Source: Dryocola sp051307055
GTDB lineage: Bacteria > Pseudomonadota > Gammaproteobacteria > Enterobacterales > Enterobacteriaceae
Reading direction: 5' to 3'
DNA: 64,000 nt
Assembly: GCF_051307055.1 (NCBI RefSeq)
Contig: NZ_CP149994.1
Coordinates: 1,984,001-2,048,000 of the forward strand
Positions 1 through 8,297 of the stretch are shown here, in pieces. The position numbers were made by a program, and so were the translations under genes. The notes under the pieces are model-generated. The model searched no databases. It saw only the letters and a program-made list of their open reading frames with translations, and had not been told where the DNA came from. The first letter of the stretch is position 1; each line of letters begins with the position of its first letter.

Positions 1-431
1 AAATTCTTACCGCCGTTTTCAACATCAATAAGCGGCTGAAAGGGCGCGTGGATATGACCATGGCGCTTGGCCTGTCGGATGTGAAAGCGCAGATGAGCGG
101 CCTGGTATACCGCGGCTTTGTCACCGGCAACGGCTATAAACGCCTTGGCGATACGCTGCGCTACCTGCAGGCGATTGAAAAACGCCTGGAGAAGATGGCG
201 GTCGATCCGCATCGCGATCGCGTGCAGATGCTGAAGGTGGAAAGCGTCCAGCAGGCCTGGCAGCAGTGGCTGAACAAGCTGTCGCCAAAACGGCGCCAGG
301 ATGAGGACGTGCAGGAAATCCGCTGGATGATTGAGGAGCTGCGCGTTAGCTTCTTCGCGCAGCAGTTAGGCACGCCTTATCCGATATCAGATAAACGTAT
401 TTTGCAGGCGATGGAGCAGATTACGGGTTAA
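1..431 (+). CDS. hrpA: ATP-dependent RNA helicase HrpA, C-terminal part
   Basis: The reading frame is already open at base 3, so the gene starts upstream of the window; only about the last 142 codons are present. The segments SGLVYRGFVTGNG, AVDPHRDR and RWMIEELRVSFFAQQLGT match what I know of the E. coli HrpA C-terminus almost word for word. HrpA is a large (about 1,300-residue) DEAH-box helicase that acts on RNA in the cytoplasm and has been linked to rescue of collided ribosomes. The catalytic helicase core is not in this window. The TAA stop at 429-431 is followed by a REP-like hairpin. Identity is confident; nothing can be said about the promoter. Confidence 0.95.
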   Translation, partial: ILTAVFNINKRLKGRVDMTMALGLSDVKAQMSGLVYRGFVTGNGYKRLGDTLRYLQAIEKRLEKMAVDPHRDRVQMLKVESVQQAWQQWLNKLSPKRRQDEDVQEIRWMIEELRVSFFAQQLGTPYPISDKRILQAMEQITG

Positions 432-449
432 GAGACGGTGGCTGGCGCT

Positions 450-497
450 GCGCTTATCCACCCTACGATTTATGCGTTTCGCAGGCAGGATAAGCGC
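450..497. repeat. REP-like palindromic repeat, copy 1
   Basis: GCGCTTATCC at 450-459 is inverted as GGATAAGCGC at 488-497, a 10-bp perfect pair around a 28-base centre. The GGATAAGCGC core is typical of enterobacterial REP/BIME elements. A second, very similar unit lies at 1229-1271, so the two copies flank the O-methyltransferase gene in the same orientation. Confidence 0.75.
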
Positions 498-518
498 AAC
501 CTGACATAATTCGAACGC

Positions 519-1178
519 TTAGTCGTTCACCCGCGCGATGGTAAAGCCGTCCCAGCCTTTGCTGCCAACCGTTTGCAGGGCGGTGGCGGTAAGGCGGGGG
601 TTTTCACCCAGCAGCTCGATGAATTTTCGCACTCCCTGCACCCGCAGATCGTCACTTTGCGGATCTGTCACCGCGCCGTCGCGCACTACGTTATCGCCAA
701 TAATTAACGTGCCGGGGCGGGAATATTTCAGCGCCCATTCCAGATAAAGCGGATTGCTGGGCTTATCGGCATCGATAAAAATCAGATCAAAGGGAGCCCG
801 GCTCTCGAGCCGCGGCAGGGTTTCCGCCGCCGGGCCGACATGCAGCTCAATAATATCTTCCAGTTCAGCCAGCCGAATATTTTTCTTCGCTACTTCCGCA
901 TGACGCGGGTCAGCTTCAAGCGTCACCAGTTTACCGTCTGCAAGCAATGCCCGCGCCATCCACACCGAGCTGTATGCGCCGAGCGTGCCGACCTCGAGGA
1001 TGTTTTTAGCGCCGGTTATCTGCACCAGCAGCTGCAGAAATTTTCCCTGATTTGGCGCAACGTCATGGGCGGGAAGGCCTGCGGCGCTGTTATTGGCGAG
1101 GATCTTTCCAAAGATGGGATCGTCCGGGATCAGGGAGTGAACGAGGTAATCATCAACGTCTGACCATTGCTGTTGCAT
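519..1178 (-). CDS. SAM-dependent O-methyltransferase (caffeoyl-CoA O-methyltransferase-like)
   Basis: A 219-residue soluble protein with the class I methyltransferase pattern. LEVGTLGAYSSVWMA (about residues 61-75) is the glycine-rich SAM-binding motif I, TLEADPR is motif II, and IFIDADK is the aspartate-rich metal and catechol-site motif of the caffeoyl-CoA O-methyltransferase family (Methyltransf_24/3). The length fits this family (210-230). Bacterial members methylate catechol-like hydroxyls using Mg2+, but the substrate here cannot be read from sequence. It is monocistronic, facing hrpA and bracketed by two REP-like repeats. No promoter was identified. Family assignment is firm; substrate unknown. 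Confidence 0.85.
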   Translation of the reverse strand: MQQQWSDVDDYLVHSLIPDDPIFGKILANNSAAGLPAHDVAPNQGKFLQLLVQITGAKNILEVGTLGAYSSVWMARALLADGKLVTLEADPRHAEVAKKNIRLAELEDIIELHVGPAAETLPRLESRAPFDLIFIDADKPSNPLYLEWALKYSRPGTLIIGDNVVRDGAVTDPQSDDLRVQGVRKFIELLGENPRLTATALQTVGSKGWDGFTIARVND

Positions 1179-1228
1179 TGCATACTCCGAAAGTTTTATT
1201 CAGCCAAAACGGCGGATAGCGGCGGCCT

Positions 1229-1271
1229 GTCCACCCTATAATTTATGCATCTGCAGGTCGGATAAGCGCAG
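1229..1271. repeat. REP-like palindromic repeat, copy 2
   Basis: This stretch shares with 455-497 the pattern TCCACCCTAnnATTTATGC, then a short spacer, then GCAGGnnGGATAAGCGCA. It lies between the O-methyltransferase start and the end of the efflux outer-membrane gene. It is the second copy of the same short dispersed element. Confidence 0.65.
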
Positions 1272-1301
1272 CGCCTCCGGCTTAGTTTGCTCAGTTTACA
1301 G

Positions 1302-2681
1302 CTACAATCCCTGCCAGCCGCCCCCCAGAGCACGATAAAGATCGACCTGCGCCAGCAGCAGGTTGTTCTTCACCTGCACTACGTTAAGCTGCGTGGAGAA
1401 CAGCGTGCGCTGGGCGTCCAGCTCATCCAGATAAGATGAATAACCGTTGCGGTAGCGGTTCTGAGCAATTCGCAGCGCCTCTCCGGCGACGTGCTCCTGC
1501 TCTTGTAATTCCACGAGCTGTTCCCGCAGGCGCTGGATAGCATCGAGGCTATCGTTCACCTCTTTAAAAGCGTTGCGCACCGTTTTTTCATAGGCGTACA
1601 GCGCCTGGTTACGCTGCGACATGGCGACATCAACCTGCGCGTTCAGCGCTTCGCGGTTTAGCAGCGGCGCGAGAATGCTGCCGCCGATGCTCCAGAGCCG
1701 CAGCGGATTGTCGATAAGCTGCGAAAGCGTGCTGTCCTGCAAACTCCCGCTGGCCACAAGGTTGATGGAGGGCAGAAGCTGCGCGCGCGACGAAGCCAGA
1801 GTCGCATCTGTCGCCAACAGTTGTCTCTGAGCCTGGACGATATCCGGGCGGCGATTTAACAGCGTCGACGGCAGCTGCGCGGGCAGCGTCAGCGGCGTAA
1901 GCTGGTCAAATTCGCCGCCGCGCGCCACCGCGCCTGGATTTTTGCCCACCAGCACGCTGAGCGCGTTCTCCTGCTGGCTGATTTGATGCTGCAGCTGCGG
2001 GATTTGCGCGCGCGTTGCGCGGTATTCCGAATCCGACTGCATCAGCTCCAGCCGGGAGCTGTAGCCTGCTTCATACTGGCGTTTTGCGAGTCTGTACGCA
2101 TCTTCGCGGGCGGCGAGCGTGGATTGCGTGACTTTAAGCTGTTTATCCAGTGACAGAAGCGTGATATAGCCCGAGGCAACGGAGGAGGCTACGGTCAAAT
2201 TCGCCGCCGCAGCCGCCGCTTTTTGCGCTTCAAGGCTGGCCTGCGCCGCATCCGCAGCGCTGCTATATTGTCCCCATAAATCGACGTTATAACTGGCGTT
2301 CAGGCTTCCTTTATACAGATCGCCGTGCGTCGGCAAACCCGTCGCGGCAGACTGCGAGCGGCTGCGGCTTGCATTCAGCCCGGCATCGAGCGTTGGCCAT
2401 TGCGCGCCCTCTGCGCTTTGCACGCGGGCCTGATATTCATTAACGCGTTCACGGGCGGTCAGCACATCGCTGTTATAACGCAGGGCGCTATCCACGTAGC
2501 CGTTAAGCATCGAGTCATGAAAATTACGCCACCAGAATCCTTCCGCAGAAGAAGCCGGGCCGACCTGGTCGCGCCACTGAGCGGGGATCTCAAGGGTCGG
2601 TCTGGCCTGCTGCACCTGAGCTGAATGGCAGCCCGCCAGCAGCAGCGCTGCGGCAAGGCAGGAAAGTTTCAGCGGGTTCAC
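1302..2681 (-). CDS. Outer-membrane efflux lipoprotein (NodT/OprM-type factor)
   Basis: A 459-residue TolC-family channel of the RND/MFS efflux class. The N-terminus has a lipoprotein signal with lipobox LLAGC (Cys18). Two repeated halves with long alanine/glutamine-rich helices follow (for example LTARERVNEYQARVQSAEGA and LRIAQNRYRNGYSSYLDELD), which is the duplicated OEP domain. It should form the outer-membrane duct of the pump encoded just upstream. Its ATG overlaps the stop of the HlyD gene by 4 bases (ATGA), so the two are translationally coupled. It is last in the MarR-MFS-HlyD-OMF operon. A dedicated outer-membrane partner differs from E. coli emrAB, which borrows TolC. Confidence 0.9.
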   Translation of the reverse strand: MNPLKLSCLAAALLLAGCHSAQVQQARPTLEIPAQWRDQVGPASSAEGFWWRNFHDSMLNGYVDSALRYNSDVLTARERVNEYQARVQSAEGAQWPTLDAGLNASRSRSQSAATGLPTHGDLYKGSLNASYNVDLWGQYSSAADAAQASLEAQKAAAAAANLTVASSVASGYITLLSLDKQLKVTQSTLAAREDAYRLAKRQYEAGYSSRLELMQSDSEYRATRAQIPQLQHQISQQENALSVLVGKNPGAVARGGEFDQLTPLTLPAQLPSTLLNRRPDIVQAQRQLLATDATLASSRAQLLPSINLVASGSLQDSTLSQLIDNPLRLWSIGGSILAPLLNREALNAQVDVAMSQRNQALYAYEKTVRNAFKEVNDSLDAIQRLREQLVELQEQEHVAGEALRIAQNRYRNGYSSYLDELDAQRTLFSTQLNVVQVKNNLLLAQVDLYRALGGGWQGL

Positions 2682-3760
2682 TGGGCATTCTCCCGCGTGT
2701 CGATATGCACCTGAACCGACATCCCCGGCCGCAGACGCTTACGCTTATCCGCCTCGCCGAGAACTTCGATGCGCACCGGAATACGCTGAGCGATCTTCAC
2801 AAAGTTGCCGCTGGCGTTGTCCGGCGATATGGCGCTGAACTCCACGCCGGTCGCCGGGGAGATGCTCTCCACGCGCCCGTTAAATTTCTCGTTCGCCAGC
2901 GCATCCACGGTGAAGGTTACGGGCTGGCCGACTTTCATCTCTGCAAGCTGCGTTTCTTTCACGTTGGCGATAACCCAGTTATCCGACGGAACCAGCGAGG
3001 TCAGGCGCGTGCCTGCGCTGACGTAGGCGCCAAGACGCACGGCGATTTGCCCGAGCTGGCCGTCACGCGGGGCGATAATCCGCGTGTTCTGCAGATCGAT
3101 CTGCGCCAGCTCCAGCGCCGCCTTCGCGTTTTCCACGTCCGCTTCCAGCGAGCCCCGGTTAACGATGGTGGTTTGCAGATCCTGGCGGGACATTTCCAGC
3201 TGGGCGGCGGCCTGCTCGATATCCGCATTGCCCTGCGCCGCGCTGGCTCTGGCCGCGTCGCGTTCACGAACGGAGAGTGAACCGTCTGCGGTCAGCTCTT
3301 CCACTCGACGTAAATCGAGCTGGTATTTTTTCCCCTGCGCCTGAGCGTTTTTCAGGGCCGCTTCATTTTTTTTAATAACGGCATTCGCGCTGCGACGTTG
3401 CTGCTGATTATTGGCGAGCGCGGCCTGTTTCATCGCCATCTGCGCCTGCGCTTGATGAACACGCTGCTTGTAGATGCGATCGTCGATGGTCATCAGCACG
3501 TCGCCGGCTTTGACGTACTGGAAATCCTTCACGTTTACCGCGGTGATATAGCCGTTAACCTGCGGGCTGATAAAGGTGGTCAGGCCGCGCACGTAGGCGT
3601 TTTCCGTTGACTCAATGTGACGAGTGAAGGGAGGCAGTTGCCAGGCATAGAGGATCACCAGCACGCCAACGATGCCTATCGCGGCGGCGCTAAAAATTGA
3701 CACTACGCGCAGGTTTTTTTGCTCCGGGCTTTGTGCCGGAGTGGTTCCTTGTTCGCTCAT
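2678..3760 (-). CDS. HlyD/EmrA-type membrane fusion protein
   Basis: A periplasmic adaptor of 360 residues when started at the ATG at 3760, which carries a GGAGC ribosome site and overlaps the MFS stop by 4 bases. A longer frame starting at 3844 would sit inside the MFS gene and is rejected. One N-terminal membrane anchor (IFSAAAIGIVGVLVILYAW) is followed by the biotinyl-lipoyl-like half motif (FISPQVNGYITAVNVKDFQ), an alpha-helical hairpin rich in Q/A/N, the second lipoyl half (IIAPRDGQLGQIAVRLGAYV) and a beta-barrel domain. It should join the inner-membrane MFS pump to the outer-membrane factor. Confidence 0.92.
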   Translation of the reverse strand: MSEQGTTPAQSPEQKNLRVVSIFSAAAIGIVGVLVILYAWQLPPFTRHIESTENAYVRGLTTFISPQVNGYITAVNVKDFQYVKAGDVLMTIDDRIYKQRVHQAQAQMAMKQAALANNQQQRRSANAVIKKNEAALKNAQAQGKKYQLDLRRVEELTADGSLSVRERDAARASAAQGNADIEQAAAQLEMSRQDLQTTIVNRGSLEADVENAKAALELAQIDLQNTRIIAPRDGQLGQIAVRLGAYVSAGTRLTSLVPSDNWVIANVKETQLAEMKVGQPVTFTVDALANEKFNGRVESISPATGVEFSAISPDNASGNFVKIAQRIPVRIEVLGEADKRKRLRPGMSVQVHIDTRENAQ

Positions 3761-5409
3761 TGCAGCTCCGTGGTATTTTTTAATTGTTTTCTGGCCGCAA
3801 GCTTCAGGCGCAGCAAGCGCCAGAGGATCCACAGCAGGGTGCACGTGGCGATAGATGCGGTCAGTAAATAAGTATCGTTGTAAGCAAGCACGTTCGCTTC
3901 AGTAGTGGCAACGCTTTGCAGCCGCAACAGCGCCTGAGTATTAACCAACGTGCTGTCGCCCAGCACGCTGCTATAAAGCTGGCTGTACTGGTTGATCCGC
4001 TCGCTGACCAGCGGATTAAGCAGCGTGAGCTGGTCGGCCAGCAGGCTGGAATGGAACTTCTCGCGCCAGGTCTGGAAGGTGCCGAGAATGGCTGAACCCA
4101 GCAGCCCGCCGAGGTTCTGGCTCATGCCAAACAGCACCGAAAAACTCACGAGGTTGCGCGGTTCGGCAATCACGCCGCCAATCGCTGCAAGCATCGCCGG
4201 CGCGAGGAAGAAGGCGCTGCTAAAACCAAACAGGAACTGGCTTACCATAAGCTGCGCCGGGCGGGTGAGGTTGTTGGACTGGCTGTCCATCAGCGAGGCG
4301 ATAATCATCAGCGCCAGCGAAATCACAATCGGGCGCGCCAGCTTTTTAATATCAATCGTCAGGCAGCTGGCGATAATGCCGCAGACGATTCCCGCCAGAA
4401 TCGACCAGGCCAGATTGGTCATCTGCTCGTTTTGCAGGCCAATAAGCTGCAGATAGCCAATCACCCCGGTGTTCTGCTCCGCAAGGACAATACGGATCAG
4501 CACCATGATAAGCCCGAGGCGCACGATGCTGCCGCTCGAAAGCCAGCGCGTATTCAGCAGCGGGTTGCTGCGATTGTGTTCAAAGGTAATAGCGGCAACG
4601 ATCAATACCAGCGAGGCGGCCAGCGACCAGCCGATCCATGGCGCTTCAAACCACCAGTCGATACGCCCAAGCGAAAGCACGCCGCACAGCAGCGCAATGC
4701 CTGGCGCAAGCAGAATAAACGTCAGAAAATCCTTCTTCTCAAAGACTTTTTTGCGATCGCTTGGCGGCAGTTTCAGCGCCAGCACACAAGCCAGTGAGAC
4801 AAGGGCGAGACCAAGCTCGAAGTAGTAAAGGCCGCGCCATTCGTAAAGCTGCAAAAGCTCGGATGAAAACAGCCGCGCGATGGGGATGGCGAGCGTTGAG
4901 CCGGTGATGCCGATGGTTAACGCTTTAAGCCGGTGCTTCGCGGGCCAGGCCTGTACCTGATAGTAAATGCCAAGCGAGCTGAGCGCGGCGCCGACCATGC
5001 CGTGGGCGGCCCGCACCATGATGGCGGAATTGAGATCGTTAACAAAAAGGTGGAAGAAGGTGACCAGCACATACAGCACCAGAAATCCTTCGGTAAACGC
5101 CCGCAGCCCGTACTGCTGGCGGAATTTCACCAGCAGCAGGTTGATGGAGGCGTTGGTCATCACGTACACCGCGGGCAGCCAGGCGATTTCATTAGACCAG
5201 GCCGCAAAGGTGCCCTGTAAATTGGTGAGATTTGCGGCGACCAGCGCGTTCCCGAGCGCCCCGGTCAGGCACACCAGCAGCCCGACCAGGCCGTAGGCGA
5301 TGCGTCTGTGGGTGGGATGAATGGGCGTGGAAGGAGAACCCAGGAGCGTAGGTTTCTCATGCGGTTTCCACTCCCTTGGAATATAAGGATCGCGTTGAGG
5401 AAGGCGCAT
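3757..5409 (-). CDS. MFS multidrug efflux transporter, DHA2/EmrB-like (14 TM)
   Basis: A 550-residue hydrophobic protein with about 14 predicted membrane helices, the size and layout of the DHA2 drug:H+ antiporters. The cytoplasmic N-terminus is longer than in EmrB (PREWKPHEKPTLLGSPSTP before the first helix). It is the inner-membrane pump of the tripartite system; substrates are unknown, although relatives export hydrophobic drugs, uncouplers or fatty acids. The ATG at 5409 shares one base with the MarR stop, and the gene runs into the HlyD gene, so this is one polycistron. Class assignment is good; an exact orthologue was not recognised. Confidence 0.9.
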   Translation of the reverse strand: MRLPQRDPYIPREWKPHEKPTLLGSPSTPIHPTHRRIAYGLVGLLVCLTGALGNALVAANLTNLQGTFAAWSNEIAWLPAVYVMTNASINLLLVKFRQQYGLRAFTEGFLVLYVLVTFFHLFVNDLNSAIMVRAAHGMVGAALSSLGIYYQVQAWPAKHRLKALTIGITGSTLAIPIARLFSSELLQLYEWRGLYYFELGLALVSLACVLALKLPPSDRKKVFEKKDFLTFILLAPGIALLCGVLSLGRIDWWFEAPWIGWSLAASLVLIVAAITFEHNRSNPLLNTRWLSSGSIVRLGLIMVLIRIVLAEQNTGVIGYLQLIGLQNEQMTNLAWSILAGIVCGIIASCLTIDIKKLARPIVISLALMIIASLMDSQSNNLTRPAQLMVSQFLFGFSSAFFLAPAMLAAIGGVIAEPRNLVSFSVLFGMSQNLGGLLGSAILGTFQTWREKFHSSLLADQLTLLNPLVSERINQYSQLYSSVLGDSTLVNTQALLRLQSVATTEANVLAYNDTYLLTASIATCTLLWILWRLLRLKLAARKQLKNTTELQ

Positions 5410-5840
5410 TATTTTGTCTCGGCGGCTTTGAGCAGGCGGGTGAGCACATCACGCGTCGCGGCTTGCTCTTCTTCACTGACTGAGGCCAGCACTTCCTGGC
5501 GGAGCCTGTCGGCGACCACTTTAACCTCCTGATAGAGAGCCTGCCCCTGTCCGGTTGCGACCAGCAGGCGCACGCGTTTGTCTTCAGGCTTAAGAACCCG
5601 TTGCACCAGATTTTGTTCGACAAGGCGATTGATAAGCGGCACGAGGGTTGCGCCCTCAACGCCAAGCTGGCGGGCCAGCTCCTTCTGCGAAAGCGGCGTT
5701 TCATTGCCGGCGATAGCCGCAACCGCCACCCAGCTGGCCTGGCTCATACCGAGGTTTTTCAGCCTGCGGTCAACGGCCAGACGCCAGTGATGGGCCGTGA
5801 GATGAAGCAGGTGAGAAAAAGTGAGCTTTTCATAATCCAC
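5409..5840 (-). CDS. MarR/SlyA-family regulator of the efflux operon
   Basis: A 143-residue winged-helix protein. LSQKELARQLGVEGATLVPLINRLVEQNLVQRV carries the recognition helix (split here only for reading), and KPEDKRVRLLVATGQG is the wing with the conserved D-x-R. The start is GTG at 5840 with no clear ribosome site, which suggests weak translation, common for autorepressors. It is the first gene of the operon, followed at once by MFS, HlyD and outer-membrane genes. A perfect 14-bp palindrome lies 17 bases upstream of the start and overlaps the expected transcription start. Inferred role: ligand-relieved repressor of its own operon, like EmrR/MprA. Confidence 0.9.
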   Translation of the reverse strand: MDYEKLTFSHLLHLTAHHWRLAVDRRLKNLGMSQASWVAVAAIAGNETPLSQKELARQLGVEGATLVPLINRLVEQNLVQRVLKPEDKRVRLLVATGQGQALYQEVKVVADRLRQEVLASVSEEEQAATRDVLTRLLKAAETK

Positions 5841-5857
5841 GGCAGCGGCACCAGTTC

Positions 5858-5902
5858 GTTAGATATCTAACTAGTTTAAGAGTGCGATCCTCATTAATTC
5901 AA
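5858..5902 (-). promoter_or_regulatory. Promoter and palindromic operator of the MarR efflux operon
   Basis: Read on the minus strand, TTGAAT (5902-5897) and TAAACT (5878-5873) form -35 and -10 elements with an 18-base spacer. Directly downstream is the perfect palindrome GTTAGATATCTAAC (5858-5871). MarR-family operators are typically such inverted repeats covering the promoter, so autorepression is likely. The palindrome is seen; the promoter hexamers and the binding protein are inferred. Confidence 0.65.
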
Positions 5903-5950
5903 GTAAATATGAAGATGAACGGCTAATTTCTGCATTATAGCCGCTGCAGG

Positions 5951-6883
5951 CTAACTCAGCTGGTAATGTCGGTTAGGCTTCATCTTTCCGGGGATCTCAT
6001 CCTCGCCGTTCATATCGCGCAAATCACGCTCGATGGTATTGCAGATGGCATTCAGCGCCAGATCGTTGTCTTCCATGCCGAACGGCTCTTCCAGCTCTTC
6101 GGCCAGGCTATCAAGGGCGATAAAGGTGTAGGAAATAAAGACCGACAGGAACGGCGTCATGTAATGCACATCCTGCACCAGCGCGAAGGGCAGCATGATG
6201 CAAAACATATATACCGTGCGGTGCAGAATTAACGTGTAGGCGAAGGGCACAGGCGTGTTGCTGATGCGTTCGCAGCCACCGGCAACGGCGGTATGCTCGT
6301 TGAGGTGATTATCCATACTGCGCCATAACACGTCGGAAATAGTGCCGTTCATGCGCTGTTTTGACAGCCAGTTGCCCATCAGCAGCAAAATACGGTTGCA
6401 TGGCGCATGGCTTGCCGCAACCCATGCCAGCTCCTCTTCGCGCAGCCAGGGACGCAGGGCATCTTCCACCGGCTGCTTGCGCAGGGTCAGGCGCAGGCAG
6501 TTGCAGAACGCGACCTGCAGGTTGACGAAATAGCTAATTTCTTCGCTTTGCGCCGCAGGCAGGCTTTTTACCTCGCGCAGCAGCGAACGTGCGGTTACCG
6601 CCAGCTGTCCCCACAGCAGACGCGCTTCATTAAAGCGGGCATAGCAGGCGTTGTTTCTGAAGCCGAGAAAGATAGCGATAGCCACGCCCAGAATGCTGAA
6701 CGGGGCCATCGTCAGTTTGATGCCAAGCGCTTCATACCACGGCAGGAAGAAAATCACGCTGACCGACAGCGCCAGATTCAGCAGCAGACGTGAATAGATT
6801 TTCTCCAGAACGGAACCGTGCCAGACGAAAAGACGAACAAGCCAGTGTTTATGTGGACGAACAATCATAGTGAGGAAACTCAA
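5951..6883 (-). CDS. yneE: Bestrophin-family anion channel protein YneE
   Basis: A 310-residue inner-membrane protein of the bestrophin/UPF0187 family, whose Klebsiella member has been crystallised as a pentameric channel. The N-terminal MIVRPHKHWLVRLFVWHGSV, the segment FLGFRNNACYARFNEARLLWG (split in reading) and the acidic EPFGMEDNDLALN close to the C-terminus are family hallmarks. Paired hydrophobic segments occur near residues 35-75 and 210-245. It would conduct ions across the cytoplasmic membrane; the physiological role in enteric bacteria is unclear. The gene stands alone, with the MarR operon promoter behind it. Confidence 0.88.
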   Translation of the reverse strand: MSFLTMIVRPHKHWLVRLFVWHGSVLEKIYSRLLLNLALSVSVIFFLPWYEALGIKLTMAPFSILGVAIAIFLGFRNNACYARFNEARLLWGQLAVTARSLLREVKSLPAAQSEEISYFVNLQVAFCNCLRLTLRKQPVEDALRPWLREEELAWVAASHAPCNRILLLMGNWLSKQRMNGTISDVLWRSMDNHLNEHTAVAGGCERISNTPVPFAYTLILHRTVYMFCIMLPFALVQDVHYMTPFLSVFISYTFIALDSLAEELEEPFGMEDNDLALNAICNTIERDLRDMNGEDEIPGKMKPNRHYQLS

Positions 6884-7030
6884 AAACGGGACACCGTATT
6901 TAACGGCAGAGTGTGATGTAGATCAATATTTAAAGTTACATCATTTTAACAAGATGAATATTTTACACCTGCCGTGAATTTTCCTCGTTTGCCCGCTCGC
7001 CGGCGACATGCCATTCTGGCTGCAACAAAT

Positions 7031-7046
7031 AGCCATCCAGATGGCT
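7031..7046 (+). promoter_or_regulatory. Tandem MetJ-type boxes upstream of the MetE-like gene
   Basis: AGCCATCCAGATGGCT reads as two adjoining 8-mers, AGCCATCC and AGATGGCT, that match the MetJ consensus AGACGTCT at 5 and 6 of 8 positions. Together they form an inverted repeat with 7-bp perfect arms. MetJ-SAM binds at least two adjacent met boxes. The site lies 65 bases before the start of a methionine synthase-like gene, as expected for repression by methionine/SAM. Binding is inferred. Confidence 0.6.
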
Positions 7047-7110
7047 AAAAATTCAAATAATGAACTATCACTCTGCTAAATTAATTAGCCGGGTCACCAG
7101 GAGAATTCAT

Positions 7111-8229
7111 ATGTCGCACAACACGCAACAGCGCAATCACGCCCCGTTCCGCGCGGATATCGTCGGGAGCTTCTTACGCCCGGATGCCATCAAGGAAGCC
7201 CGCCAGCAGTTTGCCGCAGGCGACATCACGGCGGCGCAGCTGCGCAAGGTTGAAGATGAAGCCATTCGCGCTTCGGTAGAGCAGCAGTGCGCCTGCGGTC
7301 TGCACGTCGTCACCGACGGTGAATTCCGTCGCGCCTGGTGGCACTTTGACTTTTTCGACGGGTTGCAGGGCGTGGAACGTTACGAATCGGAGCAGGGTAT
7401 TCAGTTCAACGGCGTGCAAACCAAAACTCACAGCGTGCGGGTTGTCGGCAAAGTCGCTTTTGGCGATCATCCGATGCTGGAAGACTTCCGCTTTCTGAAA
7501 AGCGTCAGCGGTAATGCGGTGCCGAAAATGACTATCCCAAGCCCGAGCGTGCTGCATTTTCGCGGCGGCCGTAACGCCGTCGACAGCGCCGTTTATCCCG
7601 ATTTAAACGACTATTTCGACGATCTGGCTGCAGCCTGGCGCGATGCGATTCAGGCATTCTACGCGGCAGGCTGCCGCTATCTGCAACTGGATGATACCGT
7701 CTGGGCGTACCTGTGCTCAGACGCGCAGCGCAAAGAGATCCGCGAGCGCGGCGACGATCCTGACGAGCTGGCGAAAATCTATGCCCGCGTGCTGAATAAA
7801 GCGCTGGAAGGGAAACCTGAAGATTTGACCATCGGCCTGCATGTTTGCCGCGGTAACTTCCGCTCGACGTGGATTTCTGAAGGCGGCTACGAGCCGGTAG
7901 CGGAGATATTATTTGGCACCGTGAACGTGGACGCTTTCTTCCTTGAATACGACAACGACCGTTCAGGCGACTTTGCCCCGCTGCGTTTTGTGCGCCCGGG
8001 CAAACAGCAGGTCGTACTGGGGCTTATCACCACCAAAAATGGTGAGCTGGAAAACCCTGAGCAAATCCAGGCGCGCATTAATGAAGCGGCGAAATTTGTC
8101 GATATCAGCCAGATTTGCCTCAGCCCGCAGTGCGGCTTTGCCTCCACGGAAGAGGGCAACAGCCTGACCGCCGCCCAGCAGTGGGACAAGGTTCGCCTGG
8201 TGACGGCGATCGCTGAAAAAGTCTGGTAA
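7111..8229 (+). CDS. MetE-like cobalamin-independent methionine synthase (YxjG/YxjH type)
   Basis: A 372-residue protein from the ATG at 7111, chosen because AGGAGA (7099-7104) lies 6 bases upstream; a start at 7060 has no such site. It matches the C-terminal catalytic barrel of MetE only: FRADIVGSFLRP near the N-terminus, VTDGEFRRAWWHFDF, and the zinc ligands LHVCRGNF (His and Cys) and LSPQCGFAS (Cys). MetE itself is about 750 residues; the half-size YxjG/YxjH-type enzymes lack the N-terminal barrel. Likely reaction: methyl transfer to homocysteine in the cytoplasm, but the methyl donor is uncertain for this class. A MetJ-like site upstream supports a methionine role. Confidence 0.85.
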   Translation: MSHNTQQRNHAPFRADIVGSFLRPDAIKEARQQFAAGDITAAQLRKVEDEAIRASVEQQCACGLHVVTDGEFRRAWWHFDFFDGLQGVERYESEQGIQFNGVQTKTHSVRVVGKVAFGDHPMLEDFRFLKSVSGNAVPKMTIPSPSVLHFRGGRNAVDSAVYPDLNDYFDDLAAAWRDAIQAFYAAGCRYLQLDDTVWAYLCSDAQRKEIRERGDDPDELAKIYARVLNKALEGKPEDLTIGLHVCRGNFRSTWISEGGYEPVAEILFGTVNVDAFFLEYDNDRSGDFAPLRFVRPGKQQVVLGLITTKNGELENPEQIQARINEAAKFVDISQICLSPQCGFASTEEGNSLTAAQQWDKVRLVTAIAEKVW

Positions 8230-8237
8230 ATTTCGAT

Positions 8238-8275
8238 ATAAAAAATCGCCCTGTGCCGATAAGCGCAGGGCGATT
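8238..8275 (-). terminator. Rho-independent terminator of the sugar operon
   Basis: On the minus strand AATCGCCCTG and CAGGGCGATT form a perfect 10-bp stem (8244-8253 with 8266-8275) followed by a run of T. It ends the six-gene operon that starts at 15378 and lies between two convergent genes. Confidence 0.8.
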
Positions 8276-8297
8276 GCTTACGTTTAGCGCGCCGGGT

